64,000 nucleotides of DNA from Plectrocnemia conspersa (Eukaryota > Arthropoda > Insecta > Trichoptera > Polycentropodidae): the NCBI GenBank assembly GCA_009617715.1, contig VTFK01000164.1:434001-498000 (forward strand), written 5' to 3'. Position 1 is the first letter of the stretch. Each line of letters opens with the position of its first letter. Under the pieces are notes generated by a model. The model had not been told where the DNA came from, ran no database searches, and saw nothing but the letters and a program-made list of their open reading frames with translations. Of the stretch, positions 35,961 to 48,235 are shown piece by piece. A program made the translations under genes and the position numbers.

Positions 35961-36530
35961 TGAGTAATCGTTAAGCTTTTACAATTTCTCCATTTTTCCT
36001 GAATGTTCGTAAACAAATTTGCCCATCTCTCCATTGTGTTTTCGTGAAAGTCACAAAGCGGGCCGTTGCATAAATAATATTGGGCTTTAGTCTGTCGCGG
36101 AAGTGGCATGGACAGTTGCGCAACGCCATCGGAACACGATAGACGCCTTGCAAAACTCGATTACCTATTACCTCACAATCGAACTTGCGAGTTCGGACTA
36201 AGTGCTCGCACCCCACCCAGATACGTACATACGTAAACATATTATCATCGCACACTTTCTACTCGTGCATCGGAATTATTATTGCAATATGATTGGCAAA
36301 TTCATCAACACTATCGATATGCGCAGGCGCTGTTCTTTAACTCGACAATATGCTCTAAAGCAGGGATGGAGAATTTGTGATGATTGCAGTCACCTGTTAA
36401 TTGTGTAAATATATTTATTATGAACAGATCAAAGTATAGTTATTGAAATCGGCGGACGAGGCACCGCCGGTTGTCGTCTTCTTGTCGTGGTCAACCAAAG
36501 ATTGTTGCTCTTGTGGCTAAATAAATCGGC
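35961..36530. promoter_or_regulatory. GC-richer island, no recognised gene
   Basis: Frames of 94 codons (minus, 35,971-36,255) and 68 codons (plus, 36,202-36,408) overlap end to end, without known motifs. The second half contains GGCGGACGAGGCACCGCCGG (36,451-36,470), a small GC-rich near-palindrome. Likely regulatory or an untranslated exon. Confidence 0.25.
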
Positions 36531-39489
36531 TCCCTTATGAAAATTACAAAATTATTATTACTACTAAAAAAAGGATGATATTTAAAAGTTACGAAATAAT
36601 TGTTAATTTAAATAATATAAATTTAATATGAAATTAAAAAAACTGAAGCATATATAAATAATATAAAACATAATAGCTATTTACTATGCGTATAACGCGA
36701 CAAAAAAACTCAAAAGCGTCTTACGAAATAAGTTTTTTTTGCAATGTAAATTTATATAATATTCGTATTTTTGAGCTAGATAATAAAAATATTTTTCTCA
36801 CGACGACGATACTTGGTACACACAGGTTTTTATTAACTGAATACTACTGATCTTTCATTAAGTATGAACATTTTAATCATCCTATTATTTATTGCTGATC
36901 GATTCTTATAGTCAATTAAGTATTAAGATGTAAAAATAAACAGGAAATAATAATATATTTATAAAATCACATACAGCTATGTATAATATATAAGTATTTG
37001 CATATATGATTGAATCGGTTCGTGGCAATGTAATATATCATATATTGTCAGTGAGGTTATTTACCTGTGTTTTTTTTTGTAATGTTTGTTTCTTAGATAA
37101 TATATTATATATTAGCAAATATATATGTATTAAGAAGTAGTTTATCCATAGATAATAATATATAATCAACTCCAATCGATGAGCAACTTATTAAACCACG
37201 CTGTGAAGATAAGCACATAGGAATTTTAAGTTTTCGTCTCCTTCTAATATATAGACTTTATCTCTTTCTAACTAACTGGAGAAATTGATTTATACCGTTG
37301 TACGGTCAGCTCATATAACATAATATATACATGCGTATCATTTATTAACACAAATTTATCGAAGCGTAATAAATGTATGTATAGATGTATCTCTTCTAAG
37401 AAAAATCTTATGAATTACAATGACATGTATTCATCTAAATTCGGATACATGGAATACCGATGAGCGATTGCCTTATTAAAATAAGGTCTTTGCCCACATA
37501 ATCAATGACACTTTGTGTTTTTTAATATTTATTTTAGATTAAAAATAGACCATTGCTTGGTTGCATTCTTCGATTTCCATTGATTCTGGAGAATATAATT
37601 TGTAGGTCAAGCGGTTTCTATTACGTATCTTTTTTGTGTTGTTTTAACAGCATTCCGTATATAATTCTATTATACAACGGCGGTGTTAATTTGACGATTA
37701 CTTAGCGCCTATTTGCGCTAACCTGCTAAATGTCGCTGATACAATTTCATCAATCAACTAAATGGAAAGTACTTTTACAGATATTTTTATGGATATTTTT
37801 CCTAAGAAATTTATAATTCGTTGCATAATTATAATTCATTGGTCATCTAACAATCGAGTTATTCTAGTTGTATGATATAATGTAACACTTGAAATTGCCA
37901 GTAGCAGAATTTAGGTAATTTGTGTTGTGCAAAAATGCGGTAAATCAACTTGCGACTATCATTTGAATATTACGTATAACAAACAATGCCTTCGAGCATA
38001 ATATTTAACACAACAGCAGCTGTTAATTATATATTATTTAATACAAATAGAACGAATATGGTACTAACTTTGAATTTAACTGAAATAGAAAATATATAAG
38101 CTTTGAAGCACAAACTGAAAAAATAAAATTTTAGGGAGACTTAATCATTTATATTGTAAATGTATGTATTAATTTAAATAATTTTACATAAGAAACATTA
38201 ATAAATAAAACATCAGTTTAAAATACAAAATTAATCTTCCAAGAAAATAGATAATGCGCTAGCTCTGACACAATGTGTAATGTTTTGCCGTGATTCATAA
38301 ATGACCGTTTAAGCTTTTAGTGCCATTATAAATAGAAGAGATTATATCAATCAGTATTTGACAGCAATTAACGCAAAAATCCCTCGCAGCAATTCAATGC
38401 AAATATAACTAAAAATGTATAAAACTGCAATTAGCAATCGATCAAAAACAGGTTGCATTTTTATTATTGTGTGAGAACTGTTCACAAATTGTCATTCAAT
38501 TGCGCATTACTTTCAACAATATAATCAAACGTGGTTTTTACCACACGATCATAACGCATTGTTATGAGTATGAGGTCATTTTTTTATTGCCTGTATCAAT
38601 TTGTAAGATGACCGCTGGTACATAGGCTGTACATTCCGTTTTTTATTATTATTTAATTTTTTATTTGAGTCGAAGATACAATATCTTAACCTGTGGCGAT
38701 TATTTAACCGGCTTAGACCCACGCGCTAAATTATTTAAGGTCAAGACCACCGTTACCTTGTTACGGGTCAAGTTTAATATATTCATATTCATTACGCAGT
38801 GTCCCATAAATAATATTTTATCGAACCTTAAATGATATTTTTTTATTACTGTATGTAACAATCACGTGCAGCGATTTGTTCACTTTGTTTCGTAACACCC
38901 TATAGCGAATGATTCAACAATTGAACCGTTTAATTAACCCCATCACTTGAACGAGTCTGCGAGGCGCCGATTTGTTTGTGGCCAATTTTACAGATTGACT
39001 TTCAAATATGGCTTTGTGGTCAGATTGATTTATTAAAGCAATTCTTTATCGTCGTATTTCAGTTAGGTAGAACCATGGTAAAAAATGCATAAAATATTAA
39101 TTTACCTTTGGTTATGTATTAATCCAAATCAAAGTATTTATGAACTGTTTGCAAATAATGTTGTTTTGACGTATGTTAAAGTTTAAATTGATCCCTTTAA
39201 TCTACAATAAAAAATATAGGTAATTATTATTATACAATAAACACCCAAATCCATGTTAAACGTAAATTAAATAATACATATTTTAATAATGTTCTGAACT
39301 TAACTAAATTTATTTAATATTTATTTTTATTCACGACTGCTAACATATGTATACATATTTTAAAATCTATAATATAATTGTTCTAAGCCGCTTCCGGACG
39401 TGCATGCCTTAAAATTAAACATTATATGCTCAATATTTTACGTAAACAAAGGAAATATATTCAATTATAATAATAAAAATTGAATTTGC
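36531..39489. other. AT-rich intergenic DNA, nothing recognised
   Basis: No frame above 60 codons, no clear repeat. A modestly GC-richer patch lies at 38,690-39,000. Confidence 0.5.
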
Positions 39490-39836
39490 TTCGATTGATT
39501 TTCGAGCCGCCGGTAATGCGTTCTGTTGTTTCGACCAATGAAAAATAAGCATTCAAATATAAAACAAGATGGCCGACAGTACCCTGGCAACGGTTTTAAA
39601 TAATTATTATTTAATAATAAAATTTTGCTAGGCGACTATAATTTTCATTAATTCGTCATTTGTTTGAATATAAATAATCGGATTGCAAATTAACTAGGTG
39701 TGTTATAACTATGAAAATGAAATATATACATAATGTGTTGAGGATTAGAAGAATACATTGATTAAACTAGATAAACAATCTTCTTAATGAAATCTGCAAA
39801 TTTTGAATTCCCGTCGCCGGGCTCCGAGGCCGAAAA
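39490..39836 (+). promoter_or_regulatory. Candidate promoter and first exon ending in a strong donor
   Basis: GC-rich sequence with a CCAAT motif (39,535-39,539) and an AAGATGGCCGAC motif (YY1/Pho-like, about 39,568) leads into a short frame. ATG at 39,787 opens 16 codons (MKSANFEFPSPGSEAE) and two further bases, then the donor GAAAA|GTGAGT (intron from 39,837). If spliced to the unit at 43,234, the frame stops one codon later (AAG TAA). If spliced to 59,643, it stops after five more codons. Either way this would be a 5' UTR with a short upstream ORF, unless an unseen exon intervenes. It could instead belong to a different gene. Confidence 0.35.
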
Positions 39837-39979
39837 GTGAGTTTTTCCTTTTATATTACATAAACATTATCATTGCTTCCGATTTAATGCATATATACGT
39901 TAGATATTAATAATTGCAAATAATCCAGGTATGTTTTAAACGTGAACGTGTAATATATCCTTAGTATGTATAAGGATTG

Positions 39980-40030
39980 AAAGTTAATGTCGATCAAATT
40001 GGCACTGTCGCAGTGGGAACTCTCTATATA
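39980..40030 (-). repeat. Foldback element fragment
   Basis: GGCACTGTCGCAGTGGGAAC resembles only the loop-proximal part (GCCGTCGCAGTGG...AACG) of the foldback family. It is too short to be sure. Confidence 0.3.
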
Positions 40031-40354
40031 TCAGCCAACGGATAGCTTATAAATGTGTAGTTTCTTGGATGTTATCTAATAAATGACATTTTACAACGAT
40101 CATAAATATGTGATTGCATTCCTGGAATAATCGATAGCAAAAATATCTAAGAGTGGGTTATTTTTAATTCCGATGTTGCAAAATATGTATGTATACGTCA
40201 TGGGTTTTAATCAATTTTTGTTCTGTGCCATCATTCCTCTTTAGGAATAGCCAAATTCAATATATTCAGTTACATCAAACTAATGTAGTATGTTCTTTAT
40301 AAAAAGATAATACTTGCTGACAGTGACTTTATGAATGAAAAGATTCACTCTTTG

Positions 40355-40907
40355 TTTATATATTCCAATTCTGTGTTGTAGCCATATAGGTCATCAAATT
40401 GTTCCATCATTGCTTCTGAAAAATAATTGAAAAACAATAAAACCTTTATCAAGAGTAAACATTGAACACATTATTACTACTAATATAATCCATAAATTAA
40501 ATTTAAACGTCAACCAAAATTGACGGAAGTTACTGTAGAGGATTAAACACGTAGATTGGCATCTCTTCATCTACTTCAAATTGTCGCAATATGTCATATA
40601 TTAATTGTTTGCCATACGTAAATGTTATTAGATCTATCATTGCTTCTGAAAATGAACTGTAAACGATATTATATAGTGGGTAAAATGTAACTTTTTTTTA
40701 CACTAATATGAGATTTTTCATTATTACTAGCATTGTAATATGTTTACTTAACTTTGGTATGAATACCTTTAATTGCCCAATCACTGCTGTTTGTCTTTTA
40801 ATATTAGATCCTAGAAAGTCAATGGTAATTTTGTTAGAATAACCGTGATATATTATTCATATAACCAAACACTTACTGGCACACTCATAATTTATAGTTT
40901 TGATCAT
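40355..40907 (-). CDS. Candidate small spliced gene with two alternative last exons
   Basis: On the minus strand, an exon starting at ATG 40,907 (MIKTINYECA + 1 base) ends at a strong donor, CCA|GTAAGTG (intron from 40,876). A 44-base optional exon (40,810-40,767) has a good acceptor (GACTTTCTAG) and donor (AAAG|GTATTC). Two possible last exons both begin TTTTCAG|AAGCAATGAT. One is at 40,645-40,530, ending in TAA after ...YVFNPLQ; the other is at 40,415-40,355, ending in TGA after ...ELEYINKE. Exon 1 is in phase with either last exon when the 44-base exon is skipped, giving about 48 or 33 residues. Including that exon shifts the frame and gives an early stop. No family recognised; it may be a small gene, a decayed duplicate or a chance arrangement. 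GC-richer DNA upstream (40,980-41,070) could be its promoter. Confidence 0.3.
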
Positions 40908-41394
40908 CTTCAATTGACACTTTGTAAGAAAAGCACCGTGTTTATAACATATTTCATTGTTTATTTAATTGCACAGAAATGGGCGTAGCGAGCGCTTGAC
41001 ACATGACAGTAGAACTGTCACATGTAAGCAAATTTGAAAGGGAAATCCCCGGTTTTGGGCGCGCTTGAGAACGAACTACGAAATTGATTTTAACGATTTA
41101 AATTGTAAAACACATCAAAATATATTTTAAAATCATCAAATTCTAAAAAAATATTTTTTAAAATATGTTTAGTTTATTCGTGATTTAAAATATAATATTA
41201 GTATAAATTATGTGGATTTGTATTAGCTTCTCTATACAGAAAAATAGGTATATTGGTCTATGAGTCGCAATGGCGGCAAGTCACAAACTATGTTTATTAA
41301 ATTTAGGCCTAAATAAATAATTATAAGTATGTAAATGTACGTATATATCCCTACGTATGAAAAATTGAAATCATATATTTGAATGAAGATAAAT

Positions 41395-41665
41395 TATGTT
41401 TTCACTGATAAAAATATATATATCTACCAGTGAAAATGTATTTCGATATGACATATTTAAAAAAATATTTTCGGGGTAGATTCGAGGCTGTTTTTCTTAG
41501 ATTTTCTGGTTTATAATCAGGGACTTTTAAAGGTTTAGAATCTGGTTTAGAACTAGCAGTTTTTAAGATTCATAGTATTCAATTAAATGGCATACATTTT
41601 TTTGGTAAAATTTAAGGGATGGGGAGATTATCCCCCACCTGTCTTTTGAGGTCCCTGCTTCTGCG
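41395..41665 (+). repeat. R2 composite repeat copy
   Basis: The middle block (ACTGATAAAAATATATATAT, CTACCAGTGAAAATGTATTT) is followed by the 3' block (GATTCATAGTATTCAATTAA, ATGGCATACATTTTTTTGG, ATTATCCCCCACCTG). The order is the same as at 22.5-23.06 kb. Confidence 0.65.
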
Positions 41666-42334
41666 TTATATATGTAAAATATTTGTCAATACTAATAACA
41701 AATATTTATATTTGCGTATATATAATACACATGTATCTCAGGGTTGGAGTGGTGTAGTGAAGAGGAAATAGGATGGTGGCATATTTTGAGCATGGTCCTT
41801 AAGTGTAACTACGCAACTTTTGTCTAAGATATATCAAATTTGTGAGATTGTATATAGGTTATAGCAACTATATAGACAAACAATAATTTAATTATATATG
41901 CATATATAAAAATATATATCACACATTATTTATATTACAATGTTAATCTATTTACAACTAATTTAACTTAAACCAGTTTTAATGGAACAAAGTTATTCAT
42001 ACAGTATATTATGTTAAACGATTTATTATGCTAGTAATCAATAAAAACAGGTTTTAAAATGATTATTTTAACATTGAAATATGCTCTGGATGTTCTAGTA
42101 AAAATAGAATAAAACTTTTTCTCTAAAATTAATATTATATTTACTTTCATTTACAAAAACAATTTCAATTGTAACATAATACGATAACATTATCGCACAC
42201 GTATAATAGTTTGTAATTTTTAATTCATACTTTTATAATATCTTTTATCTTCTGTCATTAAATAAGTAGATATTTCTCATTGGTAAAATTCTTAAATTAA
42301 AATATTTTAATAATATTATTGTAATACGAGATTA
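41666..42334. other. AT-rich intergenic DNA, nothing recognised
   Basis: No gene or repeat seen. Confidence 0.5.
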
Positions 42335-42640
42335 ACCCAGTGAGTGAGCAGTATTGTCAGCGTTGGCATAAGTTAGGGACAATGACATCGCTCAATAATA
42401 CGAGACCCATTAGGATCAATCAGCTGGTCCCCCACGAGGTCCTCAAGTCGGGGATTTTTCAAATATTTCCTGTCGCGGGTCAACGAAACCGGAATCCGTC
42501 ACCGTTAAATATCACAGTTGTGCTTCCCAGTTCAGGTTTAAAAGTGGGTTTGGGGGACGGAATTTGCGAGAGGTCAGCGCTTTGGGGACCGTTGACCTCC
42601 AATCCGACTGCTATCGGTTATCGCTCGAATTTCATATAAA
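42335..42640. promoter_or_regulatory. Sharp GC-rich island
   Basis: A 300-base block with close to even base composition and sharp edges in AT-rich DNA. The plus frame across it (99 codons) begins at GTG rather than ATG and has no recognisable motif, and no acceptor or donor brackets it. This pattern fits a conserved non-coding element or a structured RNA more than a coding exon; neither can be shown from one sequence. Confidence 0.35.
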
Positions 42641-43233
42641 ACAATAACAAACATTTTTAATTGAACCCATTTATTTTATTTTTATCTTTGATTATGTATT
42701 GAAAGAGGCGAGATTTTGATAGCATCAGCATTCAGTTACTACAATATAAAATAAACAGATGTATGAAACAATACATTTTGAAATACAATTATACCCTTTA
42801 TCGAAATAGTTTTAGTCAATACGATGATGAACGTAAATCCGAGTTTTTTTTATAAATATATTTTTTAGTAAAACGTTTTCTTTTTCAAAAACAGTTTTTA
42901 TTAAATTTTTATGATTAAAAAAATCTACCAAGTAAAATGATATTTCTGTAAAAAATATTTGAGTAAAATATTTATTTTTATTTTATATAAAATATCTTAA
43001 TAATAATGATGAGGCAAACACGAAGTAAGTAAACAGGTTCGTCATGTATTAATTAACTTGTATTGCAAAAATTCAATAAATTAATTAGCGTAGTTAAAAC
43101 AATACCGGCGGGTGTTTACACATTTCCATCGTTATATAATAATATTTTTGCTTCCTTGTTATATTTATTGCACATTGCATCTGATTACATAAATTCGCAA
43201 TACCACATTAACGTTCGTTTATTTTTGTTGCAG

Positions 43234-43303
43234 GTAATTCAGCGATAAGAATCGATACAGTTTTTGGACACACTGTACGCGAAAAAACCGACCTTGACGG
43301 TAG
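43234..43303 (+). other. Probable 70-base 5' UTR exon
   Basis: The left border is a pyrimidine-rich acceptor, TTATTTTTGTTGCAG, and the right border a consensus donor, GGTAG|GTAAGTTTTT. The exon is 70 bases long. Joined to the coding exon at 59,643 it puts an in-frame TAG directly before the ATG. That fits a 5' UTR exon and supports MSCG as the true start. The only open frame within (NSAIRIDTVFGHT...) would not stay open across that junction. The partner exons are inferred. Confidence 0.5.
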
Positions 43304-43429
43304 GTAAGTTTTTTTGAAAATTGCACATTTTCCATTGACCGATTTAGTGAAAATTTTCCCGTAATTTATGCAAAAGCTTATTGCCATTATGCAAATTCAA
43401 TGTTTTATTATAATGCGGTTAGAGTCGCT

Positions 43430-43570
43430 TTAATCGCTTTTGAATTACCCGCCGTTTTGGTCGACGTTCGAAAGTACAACTTGCAGCCGCCATTTTGTAA
43501 CGCAATAATTGACGATCGGTGCATTCTTAATTATAAAATGGCGCTCGCCGTTTTGACATATTTCATATAC
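43430..43570. promoter_or_regulatory. Opposed AAAATGGC/GCCATTTT motifs in a GC-richer patch
   Basis: CAGCCGCCATTTTGTAACG (43,484-43,502) and AAAATGGCGCTCGCC (43,536-43,550) form two opposed GCCAT-core sites about 45 bases apart, just downstream of the probable exon at 43,234. This core is the binding motif of YY1/Pho-type zinc-finger proteins. Function is inferred. Confidence 0.3.
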
Positions 43571-44239
43571 GGGTAATAACAGCGTCGTTTCCGACCATTA
43601 TCCACCTTATTAAATCTGTTTGTTTTACATCATGTCGAATCGTTGTCAATTTACGATGTACGAGACAACATATTAATCATTCGGCGTCACGTGCTGATTG
43701 TTATGAGGATTCCAAATTCGCGCAATCGGTAAACCGCAGTGACCTCAAATTTAACATGAAACAGTTGTACATATCCTCATTGACGTATCCTCAGGTTAGG
43801 ACTTATTAAATTAGTCAGTTGTACAATTACTGATTTCCATAGCGAAGAGAGAAGCGGCGGCTTCTGCAATATTTAATATTTTAAAGTTGGGTCTAAACTT
43901 AATGGATTCAAGTTTTGATGCCTTGAGCTCTGAATTGGATGTTTAAGTATGAAGTGATCGATGGTTGCTTATTTATTTGTTGGTTATTTCGGTGGGACGG
44001 CTAACTATAAAAGTATAGCAGTTGATTATGTTTTTTTTTAAATAATGATACTGGTCTCTAAATTATATTATGAACGACCGATAAGATAGCAATCCCGAAT
44101 GCTTTTTTAGGTAGTTTACGTCTTAATTCTTGCCGGATTCTTTAACTTCATCTGTAAAAAGTTTTCTCACGTTGGTGCTGCTTTTCAGCTAAGAAGCCCG
44201 TGTTTTTGTCGTTTATAACATATTTTTTTCGTAGTCCTT

Positions 44240-45095
44240 TTGATATTTATTATTTATTTATTTATTAAATTTATTTTGCTAATATAGCTAATTGTTTATA
44301 CATTTACAAATTTAATCAAAACACATATACAAAATATATTATAAACATAAATAGAATATAAAAAAGACCTTAGTATTTTAATGTAATTCTTAATGCATAA
44401 AGGTGTTTCTTTATTCCATTGATGAAACCAGCTACATTTGTATTTTGCGGATTGACCTAGGAATATTATTATACAAATTCACACATACATACATTATTCC
44501 CCTGGCCGTACTCATTTTTTTATACCTAACTATCCTAATATTGTCTTCATTTTTAGTATTAAATCTATGTACATTTTTATTTATTATTAAATAATTAATA
44601 AAATACTCTGGTAACTTATATATAACTAGTAAAACATTCATCTTCAATATTTCTTGAACATCCAACCATTCCAATCTATCAATCATACTTTTAAAACTAG
44701 TGAATCTGTTTTTATTTAAAACTACTCTTATTGCCCTATTTCGTAATTTTTGCAATATCTTTTTATCAAATTTATTAACACATGTATAATATTGTTTCAC
44801 AATAATTAAAATGGGGCAATATAATACTATAGTAGATTATTTTTTTGTGTTTATATTTATAGATATGGAATTATTTATTTTTTTATTTAAAATTACTCCT
44901 AAGTATTTTGTATTATCAACTATTTCTATAATAGAGTTATCTATAACTATTTTAATTTATTATCCCACACGTCTTTATAATTAATAAACGTTCATTTTTA
45001 TACTCATTTAGTTTAAATGCATTTTTTTAAATAATATTTGTATTATACTTAATTCATTATTTAAATTATTTACAACTTTTTTTGACATTATTATT
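44240..45095 (-). mobile_element. Non-LTR retrotransposon fragment, 3' part
   Basis: The minus frame 44,800-44,432 (122 codons) is the C-terminal end of a LINE reverse-transcriptase polyprotein. It reads KLRNRAIRVVLN near residue 18, LEWLDVQEILKMNVLLVIYK near 43-62, and VNLYNNIPRSIRKI at the end. This block is typical of the CR1/jockey-like group. The low-coordinate side is the 3' UTR ending in an AT-rich tail (TATTTATTATTTATTTATTT on plus, near 44,249). The upstream RT core continues only as decayed sequence to about 45,095. The same element occurs at 50,510 and 60,215. Confidence 0.8.
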
Positions 45096-47104
45096 ATGAT
45101 GTTACATTTTTCCATTTTAGTTCTGTGGCTTCCAATGATCCCGCGGCCTACTTTGAAAGCCCCTGCCTTAAATTACAATAACAATAGTGTGTTTAATTAA
45201 TGTGATAGTGTAATATATTTTTTTTAATTTTATAGCAAATGAGATAAAACTATTATGACTATATCATAATGCTAATACGATAAAACATAATCGTACTGTA
45301 ACATAAACATGGAAGTAATGTTGGATAGATAACAGTAGACGCGTATTTATGCATAATGTTTGAATTAAAAAAATTACCAATATAACCTCACCTAATGTTA
45401 TATCTTTAAGTTTTAAAGACTAGCATCGATTCAAAAGATTTTTGTATATTGGCTTTATCTTTGAAAACATATTCAAAGATAATTTTAAAATATTCATGTT
45501 AGGATAAAATATTTTTTTAATCCATTTCAATATTTTATTCTTTGATTAATCCTTAATTTTTTTCTGCTAAGTCACATTTCTAAGATATGGTGGGTTGAGT
45601 TTTTTTTTTGATTATATACTATTAACATTTTAGCTTCCAAAAAAATATTTTCATTAAATAATTAAACAACGTAAAACATACTCCTAGTATATCTCGAAAT
45701 ATATTTTAAACTCTAATTTATAAATATGGATTATAAAAGTAAGGAAAAATTTGTAGTAAATTTATTGTAAAAACAGTTTCAATAGTTTTTATCTCAGTAT
45801 ATTATTTTTCTGTCATTAAAAAATAATTACAACACATACATTTAAAACAAGTCTTGATTAGATATTATAATATTATAAATAAAATTTAAATCATATGGAA
45901 AATTATTATTATTTGTTTTAATCCAAACAACGCCACCACGTCCTGTTGTCTCATTGTTGTTAAAGTTTATATCATAAAACCGCATAGGACTGTGCTGCAA
46001 CATTATTTTCAATGTACTTAAAATTACCATATAAAAATCTTTTTACATTGCGTTTATAAAATTCTTTTTAAATTTTATACTATTTAAAATAAAAATATCC
46101 TCACTAACAACCATTAACGTAGATATTTAATATAAAAATTCCCAGAACGAAATTTTACGAACCACATTTGACATTTTCTAAAGTCATTGCCCACTGCATT
46201 ATAGATGTTTTTAACTGCTATTGTAGTATTACTACCGAGTTGAAACTCATAAAGTATAATAAAGCTTTACTGAGATTATTTCTGCAAATGTAAGAATAAA
46301 ATATTCTAGCTTTTAAGGAATTTTTATTCTTTGTAAATAATATTAATTTAAACATTATTTTGAATGTTTAAAATATAGTTGAGTATAAAATTTATGTGGA
46401 TATAAAATGGTGTCGAGCGTGCAAAATATAATTTATTAAAAATAAAATGGCTAATACGCAACACTCCGCAACCCGCTCCCGATCGGTGAGCATGGTTGCC
46501 TGCTCATAAATAAGCTACTACTGATATGTGTATTATGAATAATTTTTAAAAATAAATAAAAGTAATGACAATTATAACGTTAATTTAATAAAATACTATT
46601 TAATCATATATTTACATAAGACATATTATAAAATTTTATCAAATTCATTAACGGCTTTCGATCCTTAATTATTAATATCTTTAAGATGGTTTATAAACAA
46701 ATCGTTCATTTTATTTAACTTAAGAAAATTCTAATTTTCTTTAGACTTTATCTATGACCTTATCTATGTAATTTTATGCAAAATCGGTTTTACAACTCTC
46801 TAGAATTCTAAGTCAAAGCCGCAGTTTAAATGATATTTATATACATCTTTCTGGTTTATATACTTTTGGGTAAATAGGAGGCCATCAACATCTTTTCCCG
46901 TCACATTTAAAATTCTAAGTGGTTTATGATAGATCTATAATCTCTGTTTTTATTACACTTTTTGACCATCGAGCAAAAAAAATTGTTATTTGTTCTGTTC
47001 TAGCGTTAAATGCTCCTAATGAGAGATACATCGCTAGGCAATTTATTGTGCAATATAATTTTTAGCTAGGCCGCTAAAACGTCGTTTTTTACCCATGTTT
47101 TTTT
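45096..47104. other. AT-rich intergenic DNA, nothing recognised
   Basis: No gene seen. A 62-codon minus frame at 45,842-46,030 is AT-driven. A small GC-richer patch lies at 46,455-46,510. Confidence 0.45.
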
Positions 47105-47255
47105 ACCAATAAAAAACACAAAAATCCACGCCAAAAGCAATAAAATCATGCTGTCGCCGTCGCAGTGAAAACGCTCGTTATTTTATGGCTTCTGACGTGA
47201 ATTTTTGCCTTCTGAGAAATGATAATTGTTTTTAATGCATTCATTCGGTAGTTGA
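47105..47255. mobile_element. Foldback element, nearly full copy
   Basis: The left arm ATCCACGCCAAAAGCAATAA, AATCATGCTGTCGCCG and the right arm ATTTTATGGCTTCTGACGTG, AATTTTTGCCTTCTGAGAAA, TGATAATTG flank a loop (GTCGCAGTGAAAACGCTCG). The right arm has diverged where other copies read TTGCTTTTGACG. Confidence 0.7.
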
Positions 47256-47269
47256 ATTATTTTTCGGGT

Positions 47270-48235
47270 TAAGCGATTTTTAGCGCCGACCCTACCTGGG
47301 GTATTACAGAACGTGCGAAATATTCATCGGGTCGACGAGTAATATAGATAACTGTATAGGATTTGCGAATCTAGAGACTTTGTCATTGCTTGTGATAAGC
47401 ATAAACAGTGGGTGCCTGTGGAACGACGCGAACAAAAACCGTGTTGCTGGTCCACTAAAGCCTGTCGACAATGATCAAGTCATATATACTTGTCATCGCT
47501 CTTTATTTTCCCCCTTATTGTTGGACTCGTGATTCAAGTGCGTGTATAGTTTTGTTCTTTGTTAACACAACAATGCGAAAACCTGATGACGTTCGTCATT
47601 CAATTCCGTCGAATGATTCACTCTTGTCGGTCGATCGTCAGTTTCGTGTCGATTCCTTTCTCCTTTGCGAAACGACTTCCAATAACCGAAACTTCCCGCA
47701 AAATAATACGATTTATTAATATGGATATTGTAATAGCGTGTTGAAATTTTTGCGCGTAATTACGGATTTAACGCAGCGTTTCGAAACTTTTAGATAAATA
47801 AATCAGATCAGTGACATAACTCGAAAGACCTCACTTGCGTCACGTGACATAACGTTCAGAAGAGACTAGTTACGCAAACTCGCTTAATTGCCCCACATGC
47901 GTATAAACAGATGATCGAGATCTATGATCGATTCTCTAGAAATTGTTTTTAAACGGAGATAAACCCAGTTTCTCTCCGCGACTTTCGATTTTTTTATCGA
48001 TCGACGCGTGACACATATTTCGAGAAAGGCTATTATCATATTATCAGATTAGCAGCGTTGTTACACTTTTTAGAGGCGATCTCGACGATTTGTTCGTACA
48101 TCGACGGGAGAAACCGAGAGTAAAAAGCGTAGCGAATATGGCGTAATGATACAAAGTGTGTAATGCGTATTATACTTTAAAATGGCGAAAGTAAATCGAT
48201 AAATTAGGAGATGAAAACTTCAAACGCAGCTCGTT
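47270..48235. promoter_or_regulatory. Long GC-richer island with R3 copy and short ORF
   Basis: Nearly 1 kb with raised GC/CpG. Its first part (47,345-47,470) is a minus-strand R3 copy. The frame 47,471-47,719 starts with a hydrophobic, signal-like stretch (MIKSYILVIALYFPPYCW) and runs 82 codons. An overlapping second frame and the lack of any known domain make it doubtful. The 3' half (47,750-48,230) is dense in CGA/TCG words (TCGATCGACGCG) and looks promoter-like. Confidence 0.3.
47345..47470 (-). repeat. R3 repeat copy, inverted
   Basis: On the minus strand GGCTTTAGTGGACCAGCAAC, ACGGTTTTTG is followed about 60 bases on by CAATGACAAAGTCTCTAGATT, matching the two conserved blocks of the copy at 15.34-15.45 kb. 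Confidence 0.65.

Noticed and set aside
44403..44594. Plus-strand ORF of 63 codons, hydrophobic
   Set aside because: It is the antisense shadow of the LINE reverse-transcriptase C terminus on the minus strand.
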